From Mesorhizobium sp. C432A (GTDB taxonomy: Bacteria > Pseudomonadota > Alphaproteobacteria > Rhizobiales > Rhizobiaceae): a DNA stretch of 64,000 nt. The stretch spans positions 5,621,001 to 5,685,000 of the forward strand of contig NZ_CP100470.1 of the NCBI RefSeq assembly GCF_030323145.1. Reading direction: 5' to 3'. The translations under genes were made by a program, and so were the position numbers. How positions within the stretch are numbered: position 1 is the first letter of the stretch; each line of letters opens with the position of its first letter. The notes under the pieces are model-generated. The model made no database searches. It saw only the letters and a program-made list of their open reading frames with translations, and had not been told where the DNA came from. Positions 35,482-44,561 of the stretch are shown here, in pieces.

Positions 35482-36687
35482 ATGAACAAAGCGATTCGAC
35501 AGCCAGCCGACAGTCCTTGGGAAAGGGCCAAAATGGAACATATCGTGCGTGCGGACATTGCTGCTTTCGGAGCAGGGCGAGCCGAGATGGCCAATGCGAT
35601 GATCGAACAGAGCGGCATGCGCGTCCGTCCGGATCGCAACCGCGGCCGTTCCGCGGGCATCAACCCGTCCGGCCGGTTCGAGCCGGTCAGCCGGCATGTG
35701 TTCGACGACGGCTGGAATTCGCTGGAGGAATTGCCGCCGTTCAAGACCGAAGTGCAGGTCGAGAAGCCGCGCACCATCATCACCCGCAACGAATCGCCCG
35801 ACATTTCCTTCGACCGCTCGATCAACCCCTATCGCGGCTGCGAGCATGGCTGCGTCTATTGTTTCGCCCGGCCGACGCATTCCTTCATGGGCCTGTCGCC
35901 GGGGCTGGATTTCGAAGCGAAGCTGTTTGCCAAGCCGGATGCGGCGCGGCTGCTCGACAAGGAACTGTCGAAGGATGGCTATCAGCCGCGCACCATCGCG
36001 ATCGGCACCAACACCGATCCCTACCAGCCGATCGAGAAACAATACCGGATTATGCGCGAGATCCTCGAAGTGCTGGAGGCGCGCGGCCATCCGGTCGGCA
36101 TCGTCACCAAATCCCATCTGGTGACGCGCGACATCGACGTCTTGTCGCGCATGGCCGAACGGGGCTTGGCCAAGGTGGCGCTGTCGGTGACGACGATGGA
36201 CCGCATGCTGGCGCGCACCATGGAGCCGCGCGCGTCGACGCCGACCAAGCGGCTTGAGGCAATCCGGCAGCTTTCCGATGCCGGCATCCCGGCCTCTGTC
36301 ATGGTGGCGCCGATCATTCCCGGCCTGACCGACCAGGAGATGGAGCGCATCCTCGATTCGGCACGCGCCGCAGGCGCCCGCGAGGCCGGCTATGTCATCC
36401 TGCGCCTGCCGCTCGAGGTGGCGCCGATCTTCAAGGACTGGCTGCTGCGCCATTATCCCGACCGCTACCGGCACGTGATGTCGCTGATCCGTTCGATGCG
36501 CGACGGCAAGGACTATGATTCGGAATGGGGCAAGCGGATGAAAGGCGCCGGCCCCTATGCCTGGCAGATCGGCCGGCGCTTCGAGATCACGGCCAAGCGG
36601 CTCGGCCTCAACGCCGAGCGGCGCACGCTCCGAACCGACCAGTTTGTCGCCGCCGCCAAGGCGACCGAGCAGCTGATGCTGCTCTGA
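35482..36687 (+). CDS. PA0069-family radical SAM protein
   Basis: 401 residues. The radical SAM cluster motif is [19 protein letters not shown] (CxxxCxxC), placed near residue 115. Downstream, [19 protein letters not shown] and [17 protein letters not shown] are conserved in the PA0069/SplB-like branch. The reaction is unknown; relatives resemble spore photoproduct lyase but act in non-sporulating bacteria. The first residues to [13 protein letters not shown] may be dispensable, and an ATG at 35533 is a possible alternative start. It is followed by rnhB with a gap of about 155 bp. Confidence 0.85.
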   Translation: MNKAIRQPADSPWERAKMEHIVRADIAAFGAGRAEMANAMIEQSGMRVRPDRNRGRSAGINPSGRFEPVSRHVFDDGWNSLEELPPFKTEVQVEKPRTIITRNESPDISFDRSINPYRGCEHGCVYCFARPTHSFMGLSPGLDFEAKLFAKPDAARLLDKELSKDGYQPRTIAIGTNTDPYQPIEKQYRIMREILEVLEARGHPVGIVTKSHLVTRDIDVLSRMAERGLAKVALSVTTMDRMLARTMEPRASTPTKRLEAIRQLSDAGIPASVMVAPIIPGLTDQEMERILDSARAAGAREAGYVILRLPLEVAPIFKDWLLRHYPDRYRHVMSLIRSMRDGKDYDSEWGKRMKGAGPYAWQIGRRFEITAKRLGLNAERRTLRTDQFVAAAKATEQLMLL

Positions 36688-36841
36688 GAGTAGCGCTTGC
36701 CCTGCCCTCGTGGCTGTCAGGCGACCCAAGAATCCCGTCCGGCCTGTCCCCCGGCCTGCAGACGGTGCCCTCCCGGTCTTGCCCCACTCGACCCTGGAGG
36801 GACTTGCGGAGAATCGGAGCCGATGCGAACCTCGCCGCAAC

Positions 36842-37540
36842 ATGGCTCGCGCACGTTCCGATTCTCCGCTTCTTTTCGAAATCGTCGAAAAGCCCGATTT
36901 CTCCTTCGAGACGAAGGCGATGGCCGAAGGCCTGTGGCCGGTGGCAGGCATGGATGAGGCCGGCCGCGGTCCGCTGGCCGGGCCGGTGGTGGCGGCGGCC
37001 GTGATCCTCGATCCCGCCAACATTCCCGACGGGCTCGACGATTCCAAACGGCTCAACCATTTGCAGCGCGAGGCGCTGTTCCTGAAAATCCTGGGGTCAG
37101 CGCTCGGCGTGTCGATGGCCTCGGTCAGTGCCGAAGGCATTGACGGCAGCAACATCCTCAAGGCCAGCCTGGAAGCCATGCGCCGCGCCCTTGCCGGCCT
37201 GCCGATCCAGGCGAAGCTGGCGCTGGCCGATGGCCGCGATGTGCCGCCGGGCCTCCTCTGCCAAGGCCGCGCGCTGATCAAGGGCGACCAGCGCTCGCAA
37301 TCGATCGCCGCCGCCTCGATCGTCGCCAAGGTGATGCGCGACCGCATGATGTGCGGCTGCGGCAGCCACCACGAACGCTACGGGTTCGAAGTCCATATGG
37401 GCTACGCCACCGTGCGGCACCGCACCGCGATCGAAGCGCATGGTCCGGTGGCAAGGCTGCACCGGGCGTCATTCGCGCCGTTCAGGCTGGGTGGGGTTGA
37501 GGTGGTGGAAGAAGAAGGGTTTGTCGGGTTGGACAGCTAA
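36842..37540 (+). CDS. rnhB: ribonuclease HII
   Basis: 232 residues. It cleaves the RNA strand of RNA-DNA hybrids and removes single ribonucleotides from [23 protein letters not shown] carries the first two acidic catalytic residues; [17 protein letters not shown] and [18 protein letters not shown] complete the family pattern. The ATG at 36842 is used because the frame upstream has no family similarity. About 20 N-terminal residues precede the catalytic domain. Confidence 0.94.
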   Translation: MARARSDSPLLFEIVEKPDFSFETKAMAEGLWPVAGMDEAGRGPLAGPVVAAAVILDPANIPDGLDDSKRLNHLQREALFLKILGSALGVSMASVSAEGIDGSNILKASLEAMRRALAGLPIQAKLALADGRDVPPGLLCQGRALIKGDQRSQSIAAASIVAKVMRDRMMCGCGSHHERYGFEVHMGYATVRHRTAIEAHGPVARLHRASFAPFRLGGVEVVEEEGFVGLDS

Positions 37541-37690
37541 TCTCCCCCCTTGAGGGGGAGATGGCCGGCAGGCCAGAGGGGGTCGCCGCGCGTGAAGCGC
37601 TAGCCCTTCTTCGCAGCAGAATGCGTCGCGCCCGGTCGAACGGAACCCGTCTGTCGCCTTTGGCGACATCTCCCCCTCGAGGGGGGAGAT
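37541..37690. repeat. complete composite palindromic repeat after rnhB
   Basis: Left half CTCCCCCCTTGAGGGGGAG with the tail GGCCGGCAGGCCAGAGGGGG, then about 70 bp, then the opposed half GCCTTTGGCGACATCTCCCC and CTCGAGGGGGGAG. It is the same architecture as the copy inside glyS, here with no coding role. Confidence 0.85.
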
Positions 37691-37731
37691 CAGGCGCACC
37701 ACCGCCTTCGCCAATCTCCGTCGCCGCTCAA

Positions 37732-37762
37732 CAAAAAAGCCGCCAGGTTGCCCGGGCGGCTT
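37732..37762 (-). terminator. rho-independent terminator of the atp operon
   Basis: On the minus strand AGCCGCC, a loop including CCGGG, GGCGGCT and then TTTTTG. It lies about 25 bp after the atpF stop. Confidence 0.85.
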
Positions 37763-37784
37763 GATGTCAGCGAGTTAACCCCGC

Positions 37785-38276
37785 TCAGTTCAGCCTGGCC
37801 TTCACGTCCTGCAGCGCGGACTTGAACAGGTCGGCGCCGGCCTTGGCGTCGATCTTGCCGGCAAGCAGCGTGCGGGCCGCCTCGACAGCGATGTCGACGG
37901 CGCTGGCGCGCACTTCGGCGACGGCTTCGCGCTCGGCCTGGCCGATCTTCTGCTCGGCAAGCGCGGTGCGGCGGGTGACATAGTCTTCGGTCTTCTTGTG
38001 CGCCTCGGCGGCAAGCATGTCGGCTTCGCGCTTGGCGGCAGCGACGATGGCTGCGGCCTCCTGCTCGGCTTCCTTGCGCTTCTTCTGGTATTGGCCGAGC
38101 AGTTGCTGGGCCTCTTCGCGCAACCGGCGGGCTTCCGCAAGCTCGTCGCTGATCTTGGTCGCACGGGCGTCGAGCGACTTGGCGATCAGGCCCGGCACCT
38201 TGATGTAAACGGCAACGCCGAGGAAAATGACGAGGGCAACTGTTGCCCAAAGCGTTGCGAGAGATGTGGCGTCCAT
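37785..38276 (-). CDS. atpF: ATP synthase F0 subunit b
   Basis: 163 residues. One N-terminal transmembrane helix (SLATLWATVALVIFLGVAVY) is followed by a long, highly charged coiled coil, the peripheral stalk that joins F0 to F1. The ATG at 38276 begins the canonical short N-terminus; the longer upstream frame overlaps b' and is not used. It is the last gene of the operon, 10 bp after the b' gene, and ends at a strong terminator. Confidence 0.93.
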   Translation of the reverse strand: MDATSLATLWATVALVIFLGVAVYIKVPGLIAKSLDARATKISDELAEARRLREEAQQLLGQYQKKRKEAEQEAAAIVAAAKREADMLAAEAHKKTEDYVTRRTALAEQKIGQAEREAVAEVRASAVDIAVEAARTLLAGKIDAKAGADLFKSALQDVKARLN

Positions 38277-38286
38277 GATGTGCTCC

Positions 38287-38883
38287 TCACCGGGCCACGG
38301 ATTTGACCGCAGCCGAGATCTCGGCCTTGCTCGTCTTGCCGCCGACAAGCGCATCGACGATGGCTGAAGCGGTGTCCTCGGCAATCGTGCCGACTTCCTT
38401 CATGGCGTTGGCCTTGATGGAAGCAATGCTGGCCTCGGCCTCGCCGAGCTTCTTGTCGAGGGCGGCCTCGACCTTCTTGCGGGCAGCCTCGGCTTCAGCC
38501 TTGGCAGCGTCGTTGGCCTGCTGGCCTATCGCGTTGGCCTTGGCCTTGGCTTCCGCAAGTTCCTGCTCGTAAGCGGCAACGGCGGCGTCGGCCTCGCCCT
38601 TCAGCCTGGCGGCCTGGTCGAGGTCCTGCGTGATGCGATCGCTGCGGACGTCGATGATGCCGCCAAGGCGCGGCATCACCACCTTCTTCAGGAACAGATA
38701 GAACAGCCCGAACGTGATCGCCAGCCACAGAAGCTGGGACGGAAACGTCGCCGGATCGAATGGCGGGAACGTGCCGTGCGCCTCGGCAGGCACGCCGGCG
38801 CCGGAATGCGTGCCGCCTTCCGTACCGGTATGGCCTTCAGCGGCGGGTGCGGACTCTTGCGCAAACGCAGATGTCACGAACAT
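38287..38883 (-). CDS. atpG: ATP synthase F0 subunit b'
   Basis: 198 residues. The b' subunit is a second stalk subunit found in photosynthetic and many other alphaproteobacteria; with b it forms a heterodimeric stalk. A Gly/Glu/His-rich N-terminal extension precedes the transmembrane helix (SQLLWLAITFGLFYLFLKKV), then RLGGIIDVRSDRITQDL and a coiled coil. The name atpG is used for b' in some rhizobial annotations and for gamma in others. Order atpI-B-E-b'-b is standard here. Confidence 0.92.
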   Translation of the reverse strand: MFVTSAFAQESAPAAEGHTGTEGGTHSGAGVPAEAHGTFPPFDPATFPSQLLWLAITFGLFYLFLKKVVMPRLGGIIDVRSDRITQDLDQAARLKGEADAAVAAYEQELAEAKAKANAIGQQANDAAKAEAEAARKKVEAALDKKLGEAEASIASIKANAMKEVGTIAEDTASAIVDALVGGKTSKAEISAAVKSVAR

Positions 38884-38975
38884 GGACTATCCCCTGATAT
38901 CAGGCATGGCCGCAGGAATGCGGCCAGCCAATTCTTCCCAATGCTCGTCCGACCGATAATTGGCCGAACAGGGGC

Positions 38976-39200
38976 TCAGCCGAACAGGGCGAGAAGCGCG
39001 ATGAGAAGCGAGAAAATGCCCAGAGCTTCGGTCACGGCGAAGCCGAAAATCAGGCGGCCGAACTGGCCATCGGCGGCCGACGGATTGCGCAGGGCGCCCG
39101 CCAGGTAGCTGCCGAAGATGTTGCCGAGGCCAATGCCCGCGCCGCCCATGCCCAGGCAAGCGATACCGGCGCCGATGTACTTTGCTGCTTCTGCGTCCAT
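38976..39200 (-). CDS. atpE: ATP synthase F0 subunit c
   Basis: 74 residues, two transmembrane helices in a hairpin. Glycine-rich helix 1 ([20 protein letters not shown]) packs the ring, the polar loop is RNPSAADGQ, and Glu58 in [10 protein letters not shown] is the proton-binding carboxylate. The ATG at 39200 is preferred over an in-frame upstream start because it gives the standard c-subunit N-terminus. Inner membrane. Confidence 0.96.
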   Translation of the reverse strand: MDAEAAKYIGAGIACLGMGGAGIGLGNIFGSYLAGALRNPSAADGQFGRLIFGFAVTEALGIFSLLIALLALFG

Positions 39201-39265
39201 TTTAAACTCCTTTGGATCTGTAATTCGTTGCAATTCCATCCGGCGAAAGATGCCGGAAATTCTAT

Positions 39266-40024
39266 CTAGTGCGAAGGATGCAGCGCATCATTCAGGTACA
39301 TGCAGGTGAGCACGGCGAACACATATGCCTGCAAGAGCGCCACGAGCAACTCCAGCGCGGTCAGCGCCACAGCCATCGCCAGCGGCAGGATCGATCCCGC
39401 AACGCCGAGCGCGCCGAGCGCACTCAGGCTGACCACAAACCCGGAAAACACCTTCAGGGTAATGTGGCCGGCGAGCATATTGGCGAACAGACGAACCGAT
39501 AGGCTGACCGGACGCGAGACAAAGGAAATCACCTCGATCGGAACGACAAGCACCATCATCAGGATGGGCACGCCCTTCGGCACGAAAAGCTTGAGGAAGC
39601 CCAGACCGTGCTTCATGAAGCCATAGACGATGACGGTTCCGATCACCAGCGCGGCCAGGCCGAAGGTGACGATGATGTGGCTGGTGATGGTGAAGAAATA
39701 AGGAAAAAGGCCAAGCAGATTGGCAACAAGCACGAACATGAACAGCGAGAACACTAAGGGAAAGAACTTCATACCTTGGGTTCCGGCTGCATCGCGCAAC
39801 ATGTTCGCGACGAACTCGTAGGCCATTTCCGAAACCGACTGCAGGCGGCCGGGAACAAGGCTGCGGCTTGCGGTCGAGAGGTAAAGAAACGCCGATGCAA
39901 TGGCCACGGTCGCGACCATGAACAGAGCCGAATTGGTGAAGGACAGGTCATAGCCGCCGATATTGATCGGAATCAGCTTGACGATATGGAACTGGTGGAT
40001 CGGATCGACCTTGTCAGCAGCCAT
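39266..40024 (-). CDS. atpB: ATP synthase F0 subunit a
   Basis: 252 residues with five to six transmembrane helices. It forms the two proton half-channels against the c ring. The block [20 protein letters not shown] contains the essential Arg of helix 4, and [20 protein letters not shown] lies near the N-terminus. [13 protein letters not shown] and [18 protein letters not shown] complete the family pattern. It stands between atpI and atpE. Confidence 0.96.
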   Translation of the reverse strand: MAADKVDPIHQFHIVKLIPINIGGYDLSFTNSALFMVATVAIASAFLYLSTASRSLVPGRLQSVSEMAYEFVANMLRDAAGTQGMKFFPLVFSLFMFVLVANLLGLFPYFFTITSHIIVTFGLAALVIGTVIVYGFMKHGLGFLKLFVPKGVPILMMVLVVPIEVISFVSRPVSLSVRLFANMLAGHITLKVFSGFVVSLSALGALGVAGSILPLAMAVALTALELLVALLQAYVFAVLTCMYLNDALHPSH

Positions 40025-40089
40025 TTACATCCCCGTCAAAACCGCGAGCGGCCTTAAGTGTCCTTGTGCGCCATTGGCGGCGCGCCATT

Positions 40090-40482
40090 TCATTCTTTCG
40101 GATCGTGCGACTTCTCGCTTTTTCCGAATTCCGCCACAACACCTGACGAACGCAGGACATTGAGCACGCCGGCGCCAAAGCCCAGCAACAAGCCGACGAC
40201 CAGACCCCATGGCGAGGTTCCCGCCACGCGATCCAGAAACCAGCCAAGGCCCACACCCACCACTATCCCGGCGATGAACTCGCTGGACAGCTTGAGCGCC
40301 TGGCCATATCCGGCCGTCGCCTTCGCGCCGTCATTCCCCTCGAGCTGATCCGGCCGTCTTGTCGCAAGCGATGCTCCAAGCTCACGCCGGCGGCGTTCGA
40401 GATCTTCGTCGCGGATGTCGGCCTCGTGCTTGCTGCCGCGGCCGGTTTCTCCGGTTCCGTCTGGCCCGTTCTTGTCGGCCAT
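40090..40482 (-). CDS. atpI: AtpZ/AtpI family F0F1 assembly protein
   Basis: 130 residues. A hydrophilic, charged N-terminus (DLERRRRELGASLATRRPD) is followed by two transmembrane helices, SSEFIAGIVVGVGLGWFLD and LVVGLLLGFGAGVLNVLR. AtpI helps assemble the c ring. It is the first gene of the F0 operon, 65 bp before atpB. Confidence 0.9.
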   Translation of the reverse strand: MADKNGPDGTGETGRGSKHEADIRDEDLERRRRELGASLATRRPDQLEGNDGAKATAGYGQALKLSSEFIAGIVVGVGLGWFLDRVAGTSPWGLVVGLLLGFGAGVLNVLRSSGVVAEFGKSEKSHDPKE

Positions 40483-40747
40483 CGTAACCCCCCTGCCCGG
40501 TCAGACCGTCACCGTCCGTCCGCTTCTAAAGTCGCCGGCAACATAGTTAGAGGGTTTGCGCCCGTCAAGCCACGGGCGGGACTTCAAAGCCATGTATTTT
40601 TTCTATTGGAATCAATCACTTGGCGAGGTGCGACATCGTGCCCGGCACTATCGGGTCGGCACATGCCCCGAATCCGTCCGGCGACCGCTGTCCGATTTCG
40701 GCTTCCAGGGCCTTTGCGGTTCGTTTGCGACAGGCAAGCCGAAGGGC

Positions 40748-41932
40748 TCAGCTCCAGCCGCCGCCATAGGTGCGGTAGAAGATATGCAGGCCGATCTTGG
40801 TCATCTTCTGCATCGTGCGCGCCCAGCCCGGATGGACGTAGTTGGCGTAGTAGTGGGTCGATGAGCCGACTTCGGGAATGAAGATCTTGCCGGCGGTGAC
40901 CGCCATCGCGACGTCCTGCGCGGTCTTGTAGTGGGCGGGGCTCTCGATGCGCTTCTTGCGGCCGTCGCAGGCGAAGGAGAACTGGCAGCGGTTCAGCCAG
41001 TTGTCGTTCTGGTAGACGACGCCGCAAATCGAGTTCGGATAGGCCGGATTGCGGACGCGGTTGAGAATGACCTGGGCGACGGCGGCCTGGCCGCGCACGG
41101 ATTCTCCCCGCGCCTCGAAATAGATGCCGTTGGCGAGGCAGGCCTGCTCCTTCGTGGAGAAGACGCTGGCCGGCAGCGGGTTCTGGATCCACGAATGATC
41201 GCCCTTGGCCATCGGCGGAATGAAGCGCCCGCTGCTCGGCTCCTCGTCCTGCAGCAGCGCTTCGAAGGGCGAGGCCTTGGCGTAATCGGGTTCGGCCTGG
41301 GCATAGGCGGTGGCCAGCACGTCCGGTCTGTCATTGTTGACGAGGGCGGCAAGCATGGCCGGCACGCCGGGATCGGGCTTCTTGTCCACATTGGTGTGGA
41401 AGGACTGGGCGATCTGGATTTCCTTGCCTTTGATGCCGGGCTTGGCGAAGGCGAGCTTCAGGCCGCTGTCCATGCTCGGCCGCAGCAGCGAGGAGGTGCG
41501 CTGGAAGATCGAGCCGGCATTGAAGTTCTTCGGCGGCGCCACCGGCGAGACCTGGATGATGCGGCCCTTCTTGTCGGCGCGCATGATGCGGTCCTCGTCG
41601 GGCGTGATGCCGGCGACATTGCCCTTGCCGCGAAACGAGACCTTGCCGACGCCGGGCAGGCGCACGCCCGAGCCCGAGAGCGAACCGGTGGTGACGGAAT
41701 CGATGAAAGGCATTTCGGCGGCATGAACCGAGCCGGCGACGGATCGCTCGACATAAGAGTTCCAGCGGGTGCCCGAGGCTTCGAGGCCGGAAATCAGGCT
41801 GCCCATGTCCTGGTAGGCGACGACGGTTGGAAAGCCGATCCAGATGCCGAGCCCGATGACCAATGGCGGTACGAAGGAACGTTTTTTCTCACCGGCGGCG
41901 GCGGCCAGCCGCTTCAGGACACGTCGATGCAC
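40748..41932 (-). CDS. SleB-type cell wall hydrolase
   Basis: 394 residues. After a short cytosolic segment (HRRVLKRLAAAAGEKKRSF) comes one membrane anchor (VPPLVIGLGIWIGFPTVVAY), and the C-terminal 130 residues form the Hydrolase_2 domain. CLANGIYFEARGESVRGQAA carries the conserved Glu, followed by VILNRVRNPAYPNSICGVVY, CQFSFACDG and THYYANYVHPGWA. These enzymes cut peptidoglycan; in non-spore-formers they work in cell-wall turnover. The GTG at 41932 has GGAG upstream and is chosen over a TTG 14 codons earlier. The middle of the protein has no recognised domain. Confidence 0.88.
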   Translation of the reverse strand: MHRRVLKRLAAAAGEKKRSFVPPLVIGLGIWIGFPTVVAYQDMGSLISGLEASGTRWNSYVERSVAGSVHAAEMPFIDSVTTGSLSGSGVRLPGVGKVSFRGKGNVAGITPDEDRIMRADKKGRIIQVSPVAPPKNFNAGSIFQRTSSLLRPSMDSGLKLAFAKPGIKGKEIQIAQSFHTNVDKKPDPGVPAMLAALVNNDRPDVLATAYAQAEPDYAKASPFEALLQDEEPSSGRFIPPMAKGDHSWIQNPLPASVFSTKEQACLANGIYFEARGESVRGQAAVAQVILNRVRNPAYPNSICGVVYQNDNWLNRCQFSFACDGRKKRIESPAHYKTAQDVAMAVTAGKIFIPEVGSSTHYYANYVHPGWARTMQKMTKIGLHIFYRTYGGGWS

Positions 41933-42068
41933 GGGGAACTCTCCAGAAACGCAACTGAGCCACTGGAGAGCCAAAGTGAAGCATTAACCTTGATGCGGGG
42001 TTAACGCGGTCGATCGTGTTGGTCCGAAGCGGCCCGAAATGGGACGCCGTTTGCCGGCCGGCAACCCG

Positions 42069-43364
42069 TCAGTTCGGCCGCAGGAAAATTGGCCATGCAA
42101 TCATGGCGCAGAGCGCGCCCACCAGCCAGACGCCAGGCCACGACCAGATGAGCAGCAAAGCCGGAATGGCGGTCGGCACCACGAAGAAGGCGATGAAGAC
42201 GAAGCTGTTGGCAAGACCGAGCGCGGTTCCGGCGCGGCTGGCGCCAGCAAGCGTGGCGAGTTCGGTGTAGGCGACGCCATGCCAGGCGGAGACCGAAATG
42301 CCGGCAACGACCAGCAGCACGGCGATCGCCGGGATCAACGCGGCATGGGCGTCTGGCGTGGCTCCTGCCGCCAGGACCAGCAGGCCGACGGCCGCGAAGC
42401 CAAGCGCGCTTGTCATGCTGCAGAGGCGCAGGAACCAGCGGCGGTTGCCATGGCGGTCGGTGAAGCGGCCGCTCCAGACGCGCATCACCATGGCGCCGGT
42501 CTGCACCGCGGCAAGGCTGGCGCTGATCGTGAGCGTGGCTATGCCGGCGAAATCGTGCAGGAAGACCGAGGCAAAGGTCAGCACCGCCACTTGCGGAAAG
42601 CAGAGCAGGCCGATGGCGGTGGCGATGCGCCAGACCTCGACATTGCGCAGCGGCGCCGGACCGCCCGACTTTGCCATGGCCATGCTGCCGGCATTGTCCA
42701 GTTCCGGCGGCTGGTGCAGCCATCGCCAGGCAAACAGCGCAGAGACGGCGTTCATGGCGGCCAGCAGCCCGAAGACCGCCGCGAAACCGTGCACCGATGC
42801 CAGCGACGGCAGGACCAGCGCGCCGAGCCCGCCGCCGAGCGGCACCGCGGTCTGCCTGATGCTCATGGCAAAGCCACGTTCGCCTTCGTGGAACCAGGCC
42901 ATGATGGCGCGGCCGCTGGAACCGTTGACGCTGCCGCCGAGCAGGCCGGCGACCAGAAGGCATGCGGCCAGCATTGCGACGCCAGGCACATAGGTCACTG
43001 AGGGCACGATGAACAACGCCATCAAGGCGAGCCACGCCGCGGTCGCGCCAAGGCCGGTCAACAGCACGCCGCGATCGCCCCAGCGGTCGGTGAGCAGGCC
43101 CCAGGGCAGTTCGCTCAAGGCAACGCCCAGTCCGAGAAGGCCGAGGACCAGACCGAGATTGCCATTGCTCAAGTGATAACCCGACCGCAGAAACACCGCC
43201 GCCGCCGGTATGCCGGCGAAGGTGGCGGAGAAACTGGCATTGGCGGCAACGCCGATGCCAAGCACCTTCCAGCGATGATTGGCGGGAAATTGTTCAGCCT
43301 TCGACGTGACGGCGGCGGCTCGGCCAACCCGGCCTGGCTCACAATTTGCGTCGGCAATCGACAT
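42069..43364 (-). CDS. MFS transporter
   Basis: 431 residues with twelve predicted transmembrane segments. The MFS motif A region, between helices 2 and 3, reads GVALSELPWGLLTDRWGDRG, and a second in the C-terminal half is MRVWSGRFTDRHGNRRW. The substrate is unknown. It is divergent from a LysR gene with a 117-bp shared region, so it is likely controlled by that regulator. The first 35 residues are hydrophilic. Confidence 0.9.
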   Translation of the reverse strand: MSIADANCEPGRVGRAAAVTSKAEQFPANHRWKVLGIGVAANASFSATFAGIPAAAVFLRSGYHLSNGNLGLVLGLLGLGVALSELPWGLLTDRWGDRGVLLTGLGATAAWLALMALFIVPSVTYVPGVAMLAACLLVAGLLGGSVNGSSGRAIMAWFHEGERGFAMSIRQTAVPLGGGLGALVLPSLASVHGFAAVFGLLAAMNAVSALFAWRWLHQPPELDNAGSMAMAKSGGPAPLRNVEVWRIATAIGLLCFPQVAVLTFASVFLHDFAGIATLTISASLAAVQTGAMVMRVWSGRFTDRHGNRRWFLRLCSMTSALGFAAVGLLVLAAGATPDAHAALIPAIAVLLVVAGISVSAWHGVAYTELATLAGASRAGTALGLANSFVFIAFFVVPTAIPALLLIWSWPGVWLVGALCAMIAWPIFLRPN

Positions 43365-43481
43365 GGCGGGACTCCTGTTGATGCCCTTTCAGGGCCTTGA
43401 CGCCTCGTCTTTACCGCCATAACCTCATCCCGAATAGCGGGAAGTTTTTGACAATTGTTCCCGAAAAACAGGATCGTTGTG

Positions 43482-44390
43482 ATGCGCCGCGTAACCTTCG
43501 ACCTCGATGTCCTCCGAAGCTTCGTCACCGGCATGGAACTCGGCAGCTTCGCCAAGGCCGCCGACCGGCTTGGACGCTCGACCTCGGCGGTGAGCGCGCA
43601 ACTGAAGAAGTTGGAGGACCAGGCGGCCACGCCGATCTTCCGCAAGTCGGGCCGCGGACTGGCGTTGACCGAAGCCGGCGAAACCATGCTCGGCTATGCC
43701 AGGCGGCTGCTCGAGTTGAACGACGAGGCGGCCTCGGCCATCCACGACGTGGAACTGGAAGGCTGGGTCAGGCTCGGCCTGCAGGAGGATTTCGGCGAGG
43801 CGGTGCTGCCGGAGGTGCTCGGACGCTTCGCCCGCGCGCACCCCAAGGTCAAGATCGAGGCGCGGATCGGGCGCAGCTATGAACTCGCCGAGCGGATCAC
43901 ATCAGGCAATCTCGACATTGCGCTGGCCTGGGACAGCGGCCAGGCGCTGCCTTACAGCCGGCATGTCGGCGACGCGCAATTGCGCTGGATCGGGCCGGCA
44001 AAGCTGATCGAGACCAGGCTGCGCGAGGGCGAGGCACTGCCGCTGGTGGCGCTGGAAGCGCCATGCCTGCTGCGCACAGTGACGACGGAAACGCTCGACC
44101 GCGCCGGCCTGCCATGGCGGATGGCCTTCTCCAGCCCCAGCCTTGGCGGCATCTGGGCGGCGGTCGCCGCCGGCCTCGGCCTGACCATCCGCACGGATAT
44201 CGGCCTGCCGGCCAATGTCAGGGCGATGGCGCCGCAAACGCTGGGCTTACCCGCGCTGCCGACCATGGCGCTGGTGCTGCACCAGAAAGACGCCGAACTG
44301 GACCCGGTGGCGGCGCGGCTGGCGGATATATTGTGGCACGCGGCGGTGGCGGCGCTGCCGCAGGACGAGCGGTTGAGAGAGGTCGCTTAG
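43482..44390 (+). CDS. LysR family transcriptional regulator
   Basis: 302 residues. The winged helix-turn-helix spans residues about 5-62 (FDLDVLRSFVTGMELGSFAK and RSTSAVSAQLKKLE). The effector-binding domain begins near residue 90 (WVRLGLQEDFGEAVLPEVLG). It is divergent from the MFS gene. The ATG at 43482 is chosen; an in-frame GTG one codon earlier and a further start nine codons upstream are possible. It is followed by repeats and an IS element. Confidence 0.9.
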   Translation: MRRVTFDLDVLRSFVTGMELGSFAKAADRLGRSTSAVSAQLKKLEDQAATPIFRKSGRGLALTEAGETMLGYARRLLELNDEAASAIHDVELEGWVRLGLQEDFGEAVLPEVLGRFARAHPKVKIEARIGRSYELAERITSGNLDIALAWDSGQALPYSRHVGDAQLRWIGPAKLIETRLREGEALPLVALEAPCLLRTVTTETLDRAGLPWRMAFSSPSLGGIWAAVAAGLGLTIRTDIGLPANVRAMAPQTLGLPALPTMALVLHQKDAELDPVAARLADILWHAAVAALPQDERLREVA

Positions 44391-44424
44391 ACGGAAGCGG
44401 CTGTCCAGCGTAGCGTTCCGTCAC

Positions 44425-44561
44425 ACCCCCCTCTGTCCTGCCGGACATCTCCCCCGCAAGGGGGGAGATTGGATCTCGCGAATGCTTTCGCCAATTTTCA
44501 ACGTTGCAAGAGAGGCTCCAAAGACGAAACGACTGATCTCCCCCCTTGCGGGGGAGATGCC
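44425..44561. repeat. composite palindromic repeat, interrupted on the right by IS256-family DNA
   Basis: CCCCCTCTGTCCTGCCGGAC, ATCTCCCCCGCAAGGGGGGA, a centre with CTTTCGCCAATTTTCAACG, then the opposed half CTCCCCCCTTGCGGGGGAG and ATGCC, where the IS begins. The lost right tail resumes after the IS at 45903. Confidence 0.88.

Noticed and set aside
34879..37347. An 822-codon minus-strand open frame
   Set aside because: It runs antisense through the radical SAM and rnhB genes; only the last 167 codons (34879-35382) code for a real GT2-like protein. The rest is a high-GC shadow.
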